Shown here piece after piece: positions 25,405-34,146 of a stretch of DNA of 64,000 bases (within the stretch, counting starts at the first letter, position 1; each line of letters starts with the position of its first letter). Source of the stretch: Bifidobacterium sp. (lineage in GTDB: Bacteria > Actinomycetota > Actinomycetes > Actinomycetales > Bifidobacteriaceae); assembly GCF_022647885.1 (NCBI RefSeq), contig NZ_JALCLM010000001.1, forward strand, positions 62,001-126,000. The letters are read 5' to 3'. The notes below the pieces were generated by a model, which was not told the origin of the DNA, did not search any database, and saw only the letters and a list, made by a program, of their open reading frames with translations. The position numbers and the translations under genes were made by a program.

Positions 25405-25671
25405 ATGATTTCAAAAACCGTTACAGTTGGTGCAGCATCTGGTCTTCATGCTCGTCCAGCAGCTCGTTTTTCCCAAGCCGTGGCCAATTCCGGAATTGAC
25501 GTTGATATCACTTTCCAAGGCGAAACTGTGGACGCAGCAAGTGTATTGGAGTTGATGACGCTCGGCGTCGGCAATGGCGATGAGGTAACTCTCAGTACAG
25601 CGAACGATGCGGATGCGTCAACTTTAGATGAGCTCGTGGCAATGCTTGCCAGTGATCTTGATGCAGACTGA
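25405..25671 (+). CDS. ptsH: phosphocarrier protein HPr
   Basis: An 88-residue HPr, the small cytosolic carrier that passes phosphate from enzyme I to enzyme IIA domains. The active site is His15 in GLHARPAARF. Residue 46 is Ser (DAASVLELM), the position used for regulatory phosphorylation by HPr kinase in Firmicutes; no such kinase gene is in this window. ATG 25405 follows AAAGGA. It overlaps or abuts the enzyme I gene, which starts at its stop codon. Confidence 0.95.
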   Translation: MISKTVTVGAASGLHARPAARFSQAVANSGIDVDITFQGETVDAASVLELMTLGVGNGDEVTLSTANDADASTLDELVAMLASDLDAD

Positions 25672-25672
25672 C

Positions 25673-27367
25673 ATGCTGAGCGAAACAGTGCAACATATAC
25701 TTCATGGAATTGGCGTAAGTGCTGGAGCAGTGCACGGCCCTGTAGCATTAGTCGCTACCGCGATTGGCGTAGATACTCATGAAACTCCATCGCATGACGC
25801 TGAGGGTGATAGCGCAATCGTGCATGATGCAATGCAACATGTGGCGCAACAACTTAAGGAACGTGCTGAACACAGCACAGGGAATTCGCGCGATGTTCTC
25901 ACTGCCACAGCCCAACTAGCAGCAGACAGAGGACTACTCAAAACCATCAGCAAACACTTGCAAAACGGCGAGGGTATTACTGCATCCGTCCATAACGCTG
26001 TTGGCGAGTATGCCAGTAAACTGCAAAAAATCGGTGGATACATGGCCGAACGTGTCACTGATTTATATGACGTCCGAGACAGAGTCATCTGCGAACTGCG
26101 TGGAGTACCTGCCCCAGGAATTCCAGAGCTTTCGGAGCCCAGCATTCTTGTTGCGAAAGATCTTGCGCCTGCGGAAACCGCAACCTTGGATCCGTCAATC
26201 GTATTAGGAATTGTCACGGAAGAGGGTGGCCCCACCAGCCACACTGCTATTTTGGCTGCGCAGCTCGGCATACCTGCTGCCGTCAAGGTTTCAGGAATCG
26301 TTGAGGAAGCAAAAATTGCCAACGAACTTGCTCTGGATGGTGGCGCAGGTACAGTACTCATCGATCCATCCGAAGAGGAAATCGACGAGCTCAGCACACG
26401 TTCTGCCCGCAGAGCAACATTGTTGGCGAACTCACATGGTCGAGGATTAAGTAAGGACGGCAAACACATAGCACTGCTGGCAAATATCGGCAGTGCTGCG
26501 GATGCTACAAAAGCTGCAGCACTCGATCTTGAAGGTTCTGGCCTATTCCGCACTGAATTCATGTTTCTTGATAGGCAGGATGCTCCCAGCGTTGAAGAGC
26601 AAACAGACACCTATACGCGAGTGCTTGAAGCTTTCGGCGATAGGCGTGTAGTAGTACGTACCTTGGATGCAGGTGCTGACAAGCCTCTAGCATTTACACA
26701 AATGCCTTCTGAAGAGAATCCGGCATTAGGCATTCGCGGACTGCGCTTAGGCATGCGCAAGCAAGAACTGATTGACACCCAATTAGAAGCCTTGTCTCGT
26801 GCATACCAGGCAACACACGGCGACGTCTGGGTAATGGCCCCTATGGTTGCCGATGTTGATGAAGCCCATTGGTTTGCTCAAAAAGTGCGTGCTCTCGGAC
26901 TACCAAAAGTTGGTGTAATGATCGAAGTTCCTGGTACAGCATTGCGTGCATCCAGAGTGCTGCGAGAGGTGGATTTCGCTTCGATAGGGACGAATGATTT
27001 GGCACAATACACCATGGCAGCTGATCGCCTCAACGGGGATTTAGCATCCTTGTTGAGCCCTTGGCAGCCTGCGGTTCTTGAAATGATTTCCTTGGCCTGC
27101 AAGGGAGGAGCCGAGACACAAAGTCATATGGGCGTTTGTGGCGAAGCTGGCGGGGATCCACTGCTTGCTCTCGTATTAGTCGGCCTAGGTGTCACTTCAC
27201 TGTCAATGGCACCGAAAAAAGTGGCCGCCGTGCGAGCTTCTTTGGCTATGCATAATTTCGCCAGCTGCCAACGCATGGCACAGGCAGCTTTGGATGCTTC
27301 AACAGCTGTCCAAGCCCGCGAAGCGGTGATTGCAATAGCCGATCCGGCAGTGAAAGATTTGCTGTAA
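25673..27367 (+). CDS. ptsI: PTS enzyme I
   Basis: A 564-residue phosphoenolpyruvate-protein phosphotransferase, the first enzyme of the sugar PTS. The N-terminal domain opens HGIGVSAGAVHGPV, and the phospho-histidine is in GGPTSHTAILA near residue 193. The C-terminal PEP barrel shows GLFRTEFMFLDR, RTLDAGADKPL and, near the end, the catalytic VCGEAGGDP. The start is either ATG 25673, directly after the HPr stop (TGACATG), or ATG 25661 overlapping it. Neither has a separate ribosome site, so translation is coupled to HPr. A hairpin and a long palindrome follow. Confidence 0.94.
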   Translation: MLSETVQHILHGIGVSAGAVHGPVALVATAIGVDTHETPSHDAEGDSAIVHDAMQHVAQQLKERAEHSTGNSRDVLTATAQLAADRGLLKTISKHLQNGEGITASVHNAVGEYASKLQKIGGYMAERVTDLYDVRDRVICELRGVPAPGIPELSEPSILVAKDLAPAETATLDPSIVLGIVTEEGGPTSHTAILAAQLGIPAAVKVSGIVEEAKIANELALDGGAGTVLIDPSEEEIDELSTRSARRATLLANSHGRGLSKDGKHIALLANIGSAADATKAAALDLEGSGLFRTEFMFLDRQDAPSVEEQTDTYTRVLEAFGDRRVVVRTLDAGADKPLAFTQMPSEENPALGIRGLRLGMRKQELIDTQLEALSRAYQATHGDVWVMAPMVADVDEAHWFAQKVRALGLPKVGVMIEVPGTALRASRVLREVDFASIGTNDLAQYTMAADRLNGDLASLLSPWQPAVLEMISLACKGGAETQSHMGVCGEAGGDPLLALVLVGLGVTSLSMAPKKVAAVRASLAMHNFASCQRMAQAALDASTAVQAREAVIAIADPAVKDLL

Positions 27368-27391
27368 CCCACAATCTCAGCATGCCTTCGT

Positions 27392-27434
27392 ATGAGGATC
27401 TTCTTCGATTAGTGCCAAGAGAGGAGATCCTCAT
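27392..27434 (+). terminator. hairpin downstream of ptsI
   Basis: A perfect 10-base inverted repeat (ATGAGGATCT and AGATCCTCAT) with further G-T and Watson-Crick pairs inside makes a stem of about 14 pairs, 25 bases after the ptsI stop. There is no T-run. It may end or stabilise the PTS transcript. Confidence 0.45.
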
Positions 27435-27565
27435 CGTCGATTTCGGTTCAATGCGTCGCGTCAATCCTGAGGATTCGGAATATCAAGTTCACGTCGGACA
27501 TATGTATTTAACACTGGCTCAAGTTGATTAATGAGTTGTGCACTGGGCACATCCGCATCCTAAAA

Positions 27566-27642
27566 CGAGATAACTGCAATAAAAGTGGAGCAATTGCCCC
27601 CAAAAATTGCAATTTAGCTCCACTTTTATTGCAGTTATCTCG
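27566..27642. repeat. long palindromic element, copy 1
   Basis: Perfect 26-base arms (27566-27591 and 27617-27642; core GATAACTGCAATAAAAGTG) surround a 25-base spacer. The right arm contains the stop codon and last codons of the lipoprotein gene read on the minus strand. It lies between convergent genes and could act as a bidirectional terminator. Two close relatives occur at 43002-43072 and 47237-47307. Arm differences from these are matched on both sides, so base pairing is kept. Confidence 0.85.
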
Positions 27643-28330
27643 TGATGGCGTGAATACTGCCGCTGATCAGCGAGCTGATGTTACTAGTGAAAAATTTTGT
27701 GGCATGGAAGACTTCAGCGTCAGGTAGTTGTGCTTTCCCATCGACCGTTTTGCTCTCGATCCAACCAATACACAGACCGGTTTCATCATCAACCGTCAAA
27801 GTATAGGTCACTCCGGTTTTGGATGTACCAACTCCATTACTGAACAACGCTGCAGTGCGACCAAGGACAGTCACCGAGCCCTCTTGTTTGGTGCCAGGCA
27901 TGTTCTGTTGTGTGGACGTCTTGGCGTAGGTGTCAAAGTCCTTGGTGATATTACTAATCTGGTCTTCGCTGTAACTCTTACTATCCGAGGATATGTAAGC
28001 ACCGTTGCTGTCGGGCTTATAACGTTGCCACTGCCCTTTTCCCGATGCGATGAACAATGTGTCAATATCTCCCGAAACATATCTGATATTGCCTTGAAGA
28101 TCTTGTGTTTTTGAAATCTCCATGTTATTTCCCTGCGGGTATTGCACTGAATACGTTATGGAATATTCAGCGGGGAACTCGGGGGTATAGGTGTCACCGA
28201 AAGCTCTGTCAGCAATTCCGTCAGCTGAGCCACACGCAGAAACAGCGAAAGCAACAGCAGCAATTGCTGCTGTCAGAGCTAATGCTTTTACTCGCTGCAT
28301 AAAAACTGCCTTCATAAAAACTCCCTTCAT
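27635..28330 (-). CDS. lipoprotein of unknown function with tripled start region
   Basis: A secreted lipoprotein of up to 231 residues. The signal peptide core (LALTAAIAAVAFAV) ends in the lipobox SACG. The mature domain is mostly beta-like, with no motif I recognise. It follows a CmpB-like membrane protein and an ABC-2 exporter on the same strand and may belong to that operon. The start is ambiguous: three 15-base tandem repeats each contain a ribosome-like GAAGG and an in-frame ATG (28330, 28315, 28300). All give a usable signal peptide; I list the longest ATG. The last codon and TAA stop lie in palindrome copy 1. Confidence 0.8.
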   Translation of the reverse strand: MKGVFMKAVFMQRVKALALTAAIAAVAFAVSACGSADGIADRAFGDTYTPEFPAEYSITYSVQYPQGNNMEISKTQDLQGNIRYVSGDIDTLFIASGKGQWQRYKPDSNGAYISSDSKSYSEDQISNITKDFDTYAKTSTQQNMPGTKQEGSVTVLGRTAALFSNGVGTSKTGVTYTLTVDDETGLCIGWIESKTVDGKAQLPDAEVFHATKFFTSNISSLISGSIHAITR

Positions 28331-28363
28331 CAATACTTCCTTCAAAAATCTTGCCTATATTGC

Positions 28364-29176
28364 TTAATTGCTGTGCGTCCGTGCCGACGTGTTATCAGAT
28401 GAGGTGCCAGCGCGTCCATGCGCAAAAACCATGGTGGGAAAAAGATTTTTCATACGGGTGTCATCGAAATGCGAGTCGAGGATTCTGACTGTTGCTGTGG
28501 ATGCTGCTGTAGATGTGAGTCCAAAATCCTCTTGTCTCTCCTGCCATCGGGTTATGGCAAGGCATGTGACTAGGCCGTTAATACACATGAACATGGCGAC
28601 CAGGCTGGTAGCAGCAGGCATTATCCAACCTCGGTCTGCGGTGATACGCGAGATGCCAATCCTCACACCAATCAGAGAGATAAAGCGAAAAAGTGGCACT
28701 GATACCAAGATGTAGAAGAAACCTAACACACCCCAGATCAGACCCATCTTGAGGCTTATACGCCCATCAAGGTTCAGCACATCATTCGAATAGTCCCATG
28801 ATGTTGATCCAAGCCATAAATCCTGAAAATAACTCACCAGGAATTCAACTGCTGTCCCCACTACAGAGCATGCCACGAAGCAAGTGAGCATATTTCGACC
28901 TGTCAAATACCGTGTCAACAGTTGTAGCGCGACCAAGCCAAGACCATATACCAAGCTAAACGGTCCCCACACCAATGAGGAACGATTCATCCACAGGCCT
29001 TGCGAAAAACCAACCCACAGCACTTCAATCCCATATCCTGCAATACTTCCGAATATGAACATCCAGAACAACGAGAGCACCTGTCGTCGAAGTGGCATCG
29101 CCGTACTATCACTTATAACGCTGTGTCTGGTCACCTCCCGCACCCTTTGAAGCGGCGTACCTGCTTGTACAGTCAT
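28364..29176 (-). CDS. CmpB/DUF1113-like multi-pass membrane protein
   Basis: A 270-residue protein with about six hydrophobic segments. The stretch FGSIAGYGIEVLW followed by NRSSLVWGPFSLVYGLG matches the putative ABC-transporter-associated membrane family PF06541 (ABC_trans_CmpB). Members have no proven reaction and often lie beside exporters. The start ATG 29176 follows AGAGGGA. It lies 44 bases downstream of the ABC-2 permease gene on the same strand, so cotranscription with the exporter and two-component genes is likely. The long polar N-terminal (about 30 residues) and C-terminal tails are not conserved motifs I know. Confidence 0.75.
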   Translation of the reverse strand: MTVQAGTPLQRVREVTRHSVISDSTAMPLRRQVLSLFWMFIFGSIAGYGIEVLWVGFSQGLWMNRSSLVWGPFSLVYGLGLVALQLLTRYLTGRNMLTCFVACSVVGTAVEFLVSYFQDLWLGSTSWDYSNDVLNLDGRISLKMGLIWGVLGFFYILVSVPLFRFISLIGVRIGISRITADRGWIMPAATSLVAMFMCINGLVTCLAITRWQERQEDFGLTSTAASTATVRILDSHFDDTRMKNLFPTMVFAHGRAGTSSDNTSARTHSN

Positions 29177-29220
29177 TCATCCCTCTTCCCGTCCCGCATA
29201 TTCCGGCGATTCACCAGCAT

Positions 29221-30108
29221 TTACACATCTCTTCTATTGGTAACTGCCGAAGCGATGGCGGCGAACAGTGCGACATATGCAACAAGCACCAGGAATGCGC
29301 CCCAAACCGGTAGTGAGAAGGCGCTCTGTGGCGTAATCGCACTGAAAACTTGATCTCCCGCTCCCGTGGCCGACCCGTATAACACTGCTCCTGCTGTGGA
29401 TGGGAGAAATGCAGCCACGATTCCCGAAATTGAAGGTGGAAGTATCACCATGGATCCTGGAAGCGCCCAAAACATGAGCAGAACAATGCTCACTGCGCCT
29501 GCACTTTTACGTAAAATCGCGCCAACCATCAACGACAGCACCGCTATGAATGCCATGTAAAACGGTGCGCCGATAAACATTCTCAAGATGTCGGCACTGA
29601 AATAGTCGAATACTAACCCGCGTCCGGAGAGCACATGTGCAATGACGAAAGAGACCATTATGGATACAGCCGTGACAACAAAACTCGCAATCGCAACAAC
29701 AGCAGTCTTCGCAGCCAGACTCTGCAAACGTTTTGGAACAGCATTGAAGGTACTGCGAATCTGCCCTGTACGGTATTCGTTCGTGATGGTGAACACTCCC
29801 AGAAGCATGGCGCAGAACTGAGCTCCGACAACGCCTCCTGTTGCCATGACCATCACAGAGTCGGCACTGACATCGCCGTTCGACCCTTGTATGGCTGATG
29901 CGATAGCCATGGCTATCATCATGATGACAGCGATTCCACCAAGCCAATATGTTGAGACCCGAGTTCTCATCTTGATCCACTCGCTGCTTATCAGACCTGA
30001 CCACGTTACTCTGGTCTTCCCAATAGTCGGCAGCACATGAGTTACGTCGCTTCTAGAAGCTGTGCTTTGAGATGTTGTATCGTGCGAAGTCAACGCTGTA
30101 ATGCTCAT
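29221..30108 (-). CDS. ABC-2 type exporter permease
   Basis: A 295-residue membrane protein with six hydrophobic segments, the first at about residues 55-75 and the rest from 90 to 290. The pattern FTITNEYRTGQIRSTFNAVPKR after the second segment is typical of ABC-2 permeases of bacitracin or lantibiotic exporter systems. It forms the membrane part for the ATPase encoded just upstream, whose stop lies two bases before this start. The ribosome site GGAGA overlaps the ATPase end. A two-component system precedes the pair, as in antibiotic-sensing and resistance modules. Confidence 0.88.
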   Translation of the reverse strand: MSITALTSHDTTSQSTASRSDVTHVLPTIGKTRVTWSGLISSEWIKMRTRVSTYWLGGIAVIMMIAMAIASAIQGSNGDVSADSVMVMATGGVVGAQFCAMLLGVFTITNEYRTGQIRSTFNAVPKRLQSLAAKTAVVAIASFVVTAVSIMVSFVIAHVLSGRGLVFDYFSADILRMFIGAPFYMAFIAVLSLMVGAILRKSAGAVSIVLLMFWALPGSMVILPPSISGIVAAFLPSTAGAVLYGSATGAGDQVFSAITPQSAFSLPVWGAFLVLVAYVALFAAIASAVTNRRDV

Positions 30109-30110
30109 AA

Positions 30111-31013
30111 TTATTCTCCAGTCTTGTATTCAACTGCATCTGCAGTCAGGTTGAGATATGCATCTTCAAGAGAGGATCCAACTGGCGTCAGTTCGTAGAG
30201 TGCAAAGCGGCGTTCCGCAGCGATTTGCCCGATCTCCTCGATTTCAATCCCCGTGAGTGTGGCAGTGTCACCTTCGAGTGATTTCGCCTCCACACTTCTG
30301 CTGGCAAGCAGCTCAAGCAATTGCGACAACTGGGGACTACGCACTCGCACAGAACCTTTGCCAGAGACGATGTCATCAACAGGAGCATCTGCGAGTATCT
30401 TGCCTTTGCCAATCACGATGATGTGATCAGCCGTTTGAGACATCTCAGCCATCAGGTGACTTGAGATGAGAATGGTGCGCCCTTCAGCGGCGAGAGCCTT
30501 CAAAGTGTCACGAACCCACCGCACTCCTTCTGGATCCAAACCATTGATAGGCTCGTCAAGAATAAGTACCTGTGGGTCTGCCAGAAGAGCATTGGCGATA
30601 CCCAAGCGTTGTCCCATACCAAGTGAGAATCCACCCATCTTGTTGTCGGCAACTTTGGCGAGTCCTGTCAGGTGCAGAATCTCATCAACACGTTTGGCTC
30701 CCAGACCATGCGTAGCCGCTTGAGCAAGCAGAAACTGGCTGGGGGTGTTGTGTGGGTTGAACGCCTTCGCATCAAGAAGACTCCCAACAATCTGCAAGGG
30801 ATTCTCAAAAGAGCTGAGTGCTTTGCCATCGAAGAGAACATCACCACTGTCTGGTCTGTGCAGACCGAGCAGCATCCTCATTATGGTGGATTTACCTGCA
30901 CCATTAGGGCCCAGGAATCCCGTTACCTTCCCGCCGTGAACTGTGAAGCTGGCATTATCAACAACCAGTTTCTTGCCATAGTGTTTGCTGATGTTATTCG
31001 CTGTAATGTGCAT
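30111..31013 (-). CDS. ABC exporter ATPase (BcrA-like)
   Basis: A 300-residue ATPase: Walker A GPNGAGKST near residue 38, signature FSLGMGQRLGIA near 130, Walker B VLILDEPINGLDPEG near 150, switch His in ISSHLMAEM. The C-terminal extension (TPVGSSLEDAYLNLT) is typical of BcrA-type exporters of peptides or drugs. The family core starts at MHITANNISKHYGKK, so the ATG at 31013 is preferred over an upstream GTG at 31055, although neither has a good ribosome site. It works with the ABC-2 permease downstream and is probably controlled by the NarL-type pair upstream. Confidence 0.9.
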   Translation of the reverse strand: MHITANNISKHYGKKLVVDNASFTVHGGKVTGFLGPNGAGKSTIMRMLLGLHRPDSGDVLFDGKALSSFENPLQIVGSLLDAKAFNPHNTPSQFLLAQAATHGLGAKRVDEILHLTGLAKVADNKMGGFSLGMGQRLGIANALLADPQVLILDEPINGLDPEGVRWVRDTLKALAAEGRTILISSHLMAEMSQTADHIIVIGKGKILADAPVDDIVSGKGSVRVRSPQLSQLLELLASRSVEAKSLEGDTATLTGIEIEEIGQIAAERRFALYELTPVGSSLEDAYLNLTADAVEYKTGE

Positions 31014-31112
31014 GCATTCATTGTGGAATGGCGAAAGCAACAATGAATCGTACACATGAATCGGCTTTTCTACTCCACCCGCAGTAGGAGCTAGTAGTAC
31101 CAGCCTTGGTAT

Positions 31113-31781
31113 TTAGTCGTTATCTGGCATCATTCCGGCTTGTATAGCGAAAGAAACCAGCTGCGCTCTGTCACGCGCATCAACTTTCATCATGGCTCGA
31201 TTGGCATGCGTTTTCACAGTAAACGGAGAAATAAAAATCCTTCGACTGATCTGTATATTGCTCAGTCCGTCCACGATGAGCTGCACAATCTCAAGCTCGC
31301 GAGGCGTTAGTTGTTTAAACAAAGCAGCTTTGTCCGAATCAAGAACGACGGCTTTCGGATCACTGATGTTATCGACAAGTGCATGCACTGCCCGGTCTGA
31401 CAGGGCATGCTCACCAGCTGCACTGCGTAAAATCCCCTCAGTAAGTTCACTCGGACTTGCTCCCTTACCCAAGAAGCCGTCAGCGCCAGCCTTCAACGCC
31501 GCAAGAACATTGTCATCTGCATCAAAAGTGGTCAACACCAGAATCCGAATATTCTCGGAATTTGGAAGCTTCCGTATCCTCCGTGTGGTCTCTACCCCAT
31601 CGATACCAGGCATATTCAAATCCATCAGCACTACGTCGACCTGAGTGGTTGAAAGAATGCTCAACGCGCTGATACCGTCTCCCGCTTCAGCCACAATTTC
31701 TATGTCTTGATGCGCATTAAGTATGACTCGAAGGCCTGCACGGAGCATTTCCTGATCATCAACCAGCATGACGCGTACCAT
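31113..31781 (-). CDS. NarL/LuxR-family response regulator
   Basis: A 222-residue regulator: receiver domain with VDDQE near residue 8, phospho-Asp in VVLMDLNMPGIDG near 54 and Lys in LKAGADGFLGKG near 105; then a LuxR-type helix-turn-helix from about 155 (LTPRELEIVQLIVDGLSNIQISRRIF). The kinase gene ends two bases before its ATG, so the two form one unit. The most likely targets are the exporter operon downstream and perhaps the divergent membrane-protein genes; an 18-base palindrome in the divergent region is a candidate site. Confidence 0.92.
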   Translation of the reverse strand: MVRVMLVDDQEMLRAGLRVILNAHQDIEIVAEAGDGISALSILSTTQVDVVLMDLNMPGIDGVETTRRIRKLPNSENIRILVLTTFDADDNVLAALKAGADGFLGKGASPSELTEGILRSAAGEHALSDRAVHALVDNISDPKAVVLDSDKAALFKQLTPRELEIVQLIVDGLSNIQISRRIFISPFTVKTHANRAMMKVDARDRAQLVSFAIQAGMMPDND

Positions 31782-31782
31782 C

Positions 31783-32964
31783 TCACTGCCCTACTGTTAC
31801 TGGCAAAGATGCCACAACCCAGAACAACGGGAACTCAGATTGTATTTCCATCGATCCCCCAACGGATTCGGCTCGTTCACGCATACCCACTAGTCCGTTC
31901 CCTCCTCCAGGCTCTGACGGGTGTTTGCGTGAACCATGCCTATTGACGATTTCTATCTTTAGCTGTTCAGCCTCAATATCTCTCTCCACGACAATGGATG
32001 CCATACCATCACCATATCGGTGAGCGTTCGTCAAACCTTCCTGCACTATCCGATATGCTGCGATACTCACCTGCGGAGCAATGCCATCACCAAGATTATG
32101 GATAGTGGCGTCGATATGCATGCCACCGGTTCGATACGATTCTATGAGATTCGAGATGAGCTCATGACCCGGAGTTGCTCCAAGCTCATTCTCATCACGG
32201 CCTGTATTCAGTATGGCAAGAATCTGTTGCGTCTCTTTGAGCACTTCCCGCACTGAACCACGAGCAGCCTCAAGACTGCTACGCACGCCCTCCTCATCTG
32301 AATGTAACGAAACCTCCGCAGCGCCAAGATGCATATTAATCATGGCTACCTGATGTCCCACGCTGTCGTGCAAATCTCTTGCAATACGCAATCGTTCCTG
32401 TGCAATACCCCTATCGACCGCTGCTCTTCGAGCCGTCTGTTCCTCATGAATTCTTAACTGCACCTCTTGGCGATAGCGTGCATTCCCTCGAGCAGCAGCA
32501 CCGAAGACAGCGCACACAATAACTGAAAAAGCGAAAATCGAAGAGCTTGCATCAATCGATATATCTATAGTGCCTGTGGAAAGCGCTGACGGTACAAAAA
32601 CGCTCAGCGCCAGAATCGGTGCGACTGCAATTGGGGTGAGCCCACGTAGAGTCAGCAAGAACGCCGAGAAACACACCATTGACCATGTCCCGACAGCGGC
32701 AGTATCTGACAGCAAGGTCAGCACAGGCGCAATCGCAATAACGACTAGCCCTGCCCAAGGGAAACGGTAACTTAGTGTAACTCCCAACAGTAAAACGCTC
32801 GGCGGCATGTATGCCTGCCAATCACTGCCCGAGTACGCAACGGTATAGAAAATAACCAGCGATGCAGTAAGCACGATGGATACAAGGCCCACTTCCATGA
32901 TGCGAGGCATCAGCAACCACATCGGTGTGTGCTCACTACTTCGTTTGCCGTTACGCCTTACCAC
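31783..32964 (-). CDS. sensor histidine kinase, HisKA_3 type
   Basis: A 393-residue kinase with five or six hydrophobic segments in the first 160 residues and little extracellular sequence, so it probably senses the membrane or works with the ABC exporter. The phospho-His lies in RLRIARDLHDSVGHQ near residue 205. The ATPase domain shows IVQEGLTNAHRYG and GNGLVGMRERAES. The start is a GTG at 32964, eight bases after AGAGGA. It is the first gene of the run of minus-strand genes down to the lipoprotein and is the partner of the adjacent NarL-type regulator. Confidence 0.9.
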   Translation of the reverse strand: MVRRNGKRSSEHTPMWLLMPRIMEVGLVSIVLTASLVIFYTVAYSGSDWQAYMPPSVLLLGVTLSYRFPWAGLVVIAIAPVLTLLSDTAAVGTWSMVCFSAFLLTLRGLTPIAVAPILALSVFVPSALSTGTIDISIDASSSIFAFSVIVCAVFGAAARGNARYRQEVQLRIHEEQTARRAAVDRGIAQERLRIARDLHDSVGHQVAMINMHLGAAEVSLHSDEEGVRSSLEAARGSVREVLKETQQILAILNTGRDENELGATPGHELISNLIESYRTGGMHIDATIHNLGDGIAPQVSIAAYRIVQEGLTNAHRYGDGMASIVVERDIEAEQLKIEIVNRHGSRKHPSEPGGGNGLVGMRERAESVGGSMEIQSEFPLFWVVASLPVTVGQ

Positions 32965-33000
32965 GAGATCTGTCCTCTCATGCGAATGGTTAATGCCTAT

Positions 33001-33018
33001 CTACTGCATATGCAGTAG
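33001..33018. promoter_or_regulatory. perfect 18-base palindrome, candidate operator
   Basis: CTACTGCATATGCAGTAG is a perfect palindrome 37 bases before the histidine kinase start and 126 bases before the divergent membrane-protein gene. NarL-type regulators bind inverted repeats of this size. It is placed to control both directions, but I found no second full copy elsewhere in the window, so its ligand protein is inferred. Confidence 0.45.
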
Positions 33019-33143
33019 TGCGGTCGGTCTGTCAGGAGGATTCACTTTCCCCTGCATCGGATGAAGATAGTCATACAAACCGCCGGTAGGTGAAAACACC
33101 TTGGCGTATGACGGTTCACATACAACAACACTAGGAGTACACC

Positions 33144-33710
33144 ATGAACGCTGAGACATCAACAATGGGTGAACAGACCACAGACTATGCAGGGTATGAA
33201 TACACCACAGTCCGAGCTCCTCAACAGCTCGAGAACCTCTATCGTGACGCGTACCGCAATTTCGGTTGGAATTTCGAACGTTCGGAAGTCCGTCCGCCAA
33301 TACGACCGCTCCCTTTGCTCCCAGCTATACGCTCAAATACCGCAACATTGAGTTTCAAACGCGACCGGAATATCAAAAACCAGCCGATGATGCAGGATTT
33401 GCAGCACAAGGTCAACGCTTCTCTGGCGTCAATAGCCCGCATGGAGCGTTCGAAGAAGAGCACGGCCATACTCGTCGCAGCGGTTCTGGGCATCATCGGC
33501 GCGGGATTCCTCGCAGTATCCATGTTCATAGGAGCTGTGAGCACCGGAGGCATCATCCTCGGAGCTATTGGGCTGGTCGCATGGGTCGGCGGGGCAATTG
33601 CATACTTTGGTATCAAATCCGCCCGCACCGCGCGACTCGACCCTCTGATCGACCAAGAACAGACAGTGATCTTCCAAACTGGCGAGCAGGCGGCTCGCCT
33701 CATCCACTAA
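33144..33710 (+). CDS. two-helix membrane protein of unknown function
   Basis: A 188-residue protein. The N-terminal half is soluble and basic (LYRDAYRNFGWNFE, LSFKRDRNIKNQPM), followed by a short helix likely to be coiled coil (LQHKVNASLASIARMERSKK). Then come two adjacent membrane helices (about residues 110-160) and a short C-terminal tail. I recognise no domain. Start ATG 33144 follows AGGAG. It is divergent from the two-component/exporter operon and heads a plus-strand group with a 29-residue peptide, a frameshifted membrane protein and an MFS pump, so it may respond to the same signal. Confidence 0.75.
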   Translation: MNAETSTMGEQTTDYAGYEYTTVRAPQQLENLYRDAYRNFGWNFERSEVRPPIRPLPLLPAIRSNTATLSFKRDRNIKNQPMMQDLQHKVNASLASIARMERSKKSTAILVAAVLGIIGAGFLAVSMFIGAVSTGGIILGAIGLVAWVGGAIAYFGIKSARTARLDPLIDQEQTVIFQTGEQAARLIH

Positions 33711-33755
33711 GCACCATCATCTAATCAATCTCAACAACAATCAGGAGGCAACATC

Positions 33756-33845
33756 ATGAAAGTATTTATCGCAATCATTACAGTCATCTGTGCAGGAGCA
33801 GGATTCTTCATCTGGAAAGTCAACAAAGAAAACTCTCCAGCATGA
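33756..33845 (+). CDS. 29-residue single-helix membrane microprotein
   Basis: A very short gene: ATG at 33756, seven bases after a perfect AGGAGG, TGA at 33843-33845. The product starts MKVFIAIITVICAGAGFFIW and ends with a polar, charged tail (KVNKENSPA), that is, one membrane helix with a short basic end. It lies 45 bases after the preceding membrane-protein gene on the same strand. The excellent ribosome site and clean helix make it more credible than chance. It could be a small subunit of a membrane complex or a toxin-like peptide; the function is unknown. Confidence 0.6.
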   Translation: MKVFIAIITVICAGAGFFIWKVNKENSPA

Positions 33846-34146
33846 GCAAAAGATCTCATTACTTCAACAGTACGGCTCAAAGTCAATATTCAGACTCAAC
33901 AGCCGTACTGTGATGCACTCAAAACAGTCGTTCGTCACAATCAGTCACCCGAGTTTCAAGTCCTTGTTCTAGTAACGATGCGAAGAACTTCTGAGCCACA
34001 GCAGCCATTCATCACGCAGAGCATGCTTTCGAGAATATTGCTCTGCCTGAACAGAAATCCCGGGATCAAGTGGCTGACGCACATTTGATACACACTCACA
34101 GCTGTGTCACTTTCCTTATGTTCAACAGCAAGCAGAAAGGTCGATG
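33846..34146. other. intergenic region with an inverted repeat
   Basis: No gene is supported in these 301 bases. An 11-base inverted repeat, ACAGTACGGCT (33867-33877) and AGCCGTACTGT (33901-33911), with a 23-base loop lies just after the microprotein and may end its transcript, although no T-run follows. A 10-base palindrome CACAGCTGTG lies near 34097-34106 in what should be the promoter region of the next gene. Confidence 0.4.

Noticed and set aside
25777-26610. 277-codon minus-strand frame opposite enzyme I
   Set aside because: It is rich in Ser and Ala as expected for the complement of enzyme I codons; enzyme I motifs are intact on the plus strand.
33239-33703. 154-codon minus-strand frame opposite the 188-residue membrane protein
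   Set aside because: The plus-strand gene has AGGAG and two clean membrane helices; the opposite frame has neither a ribosome site nor a domain.
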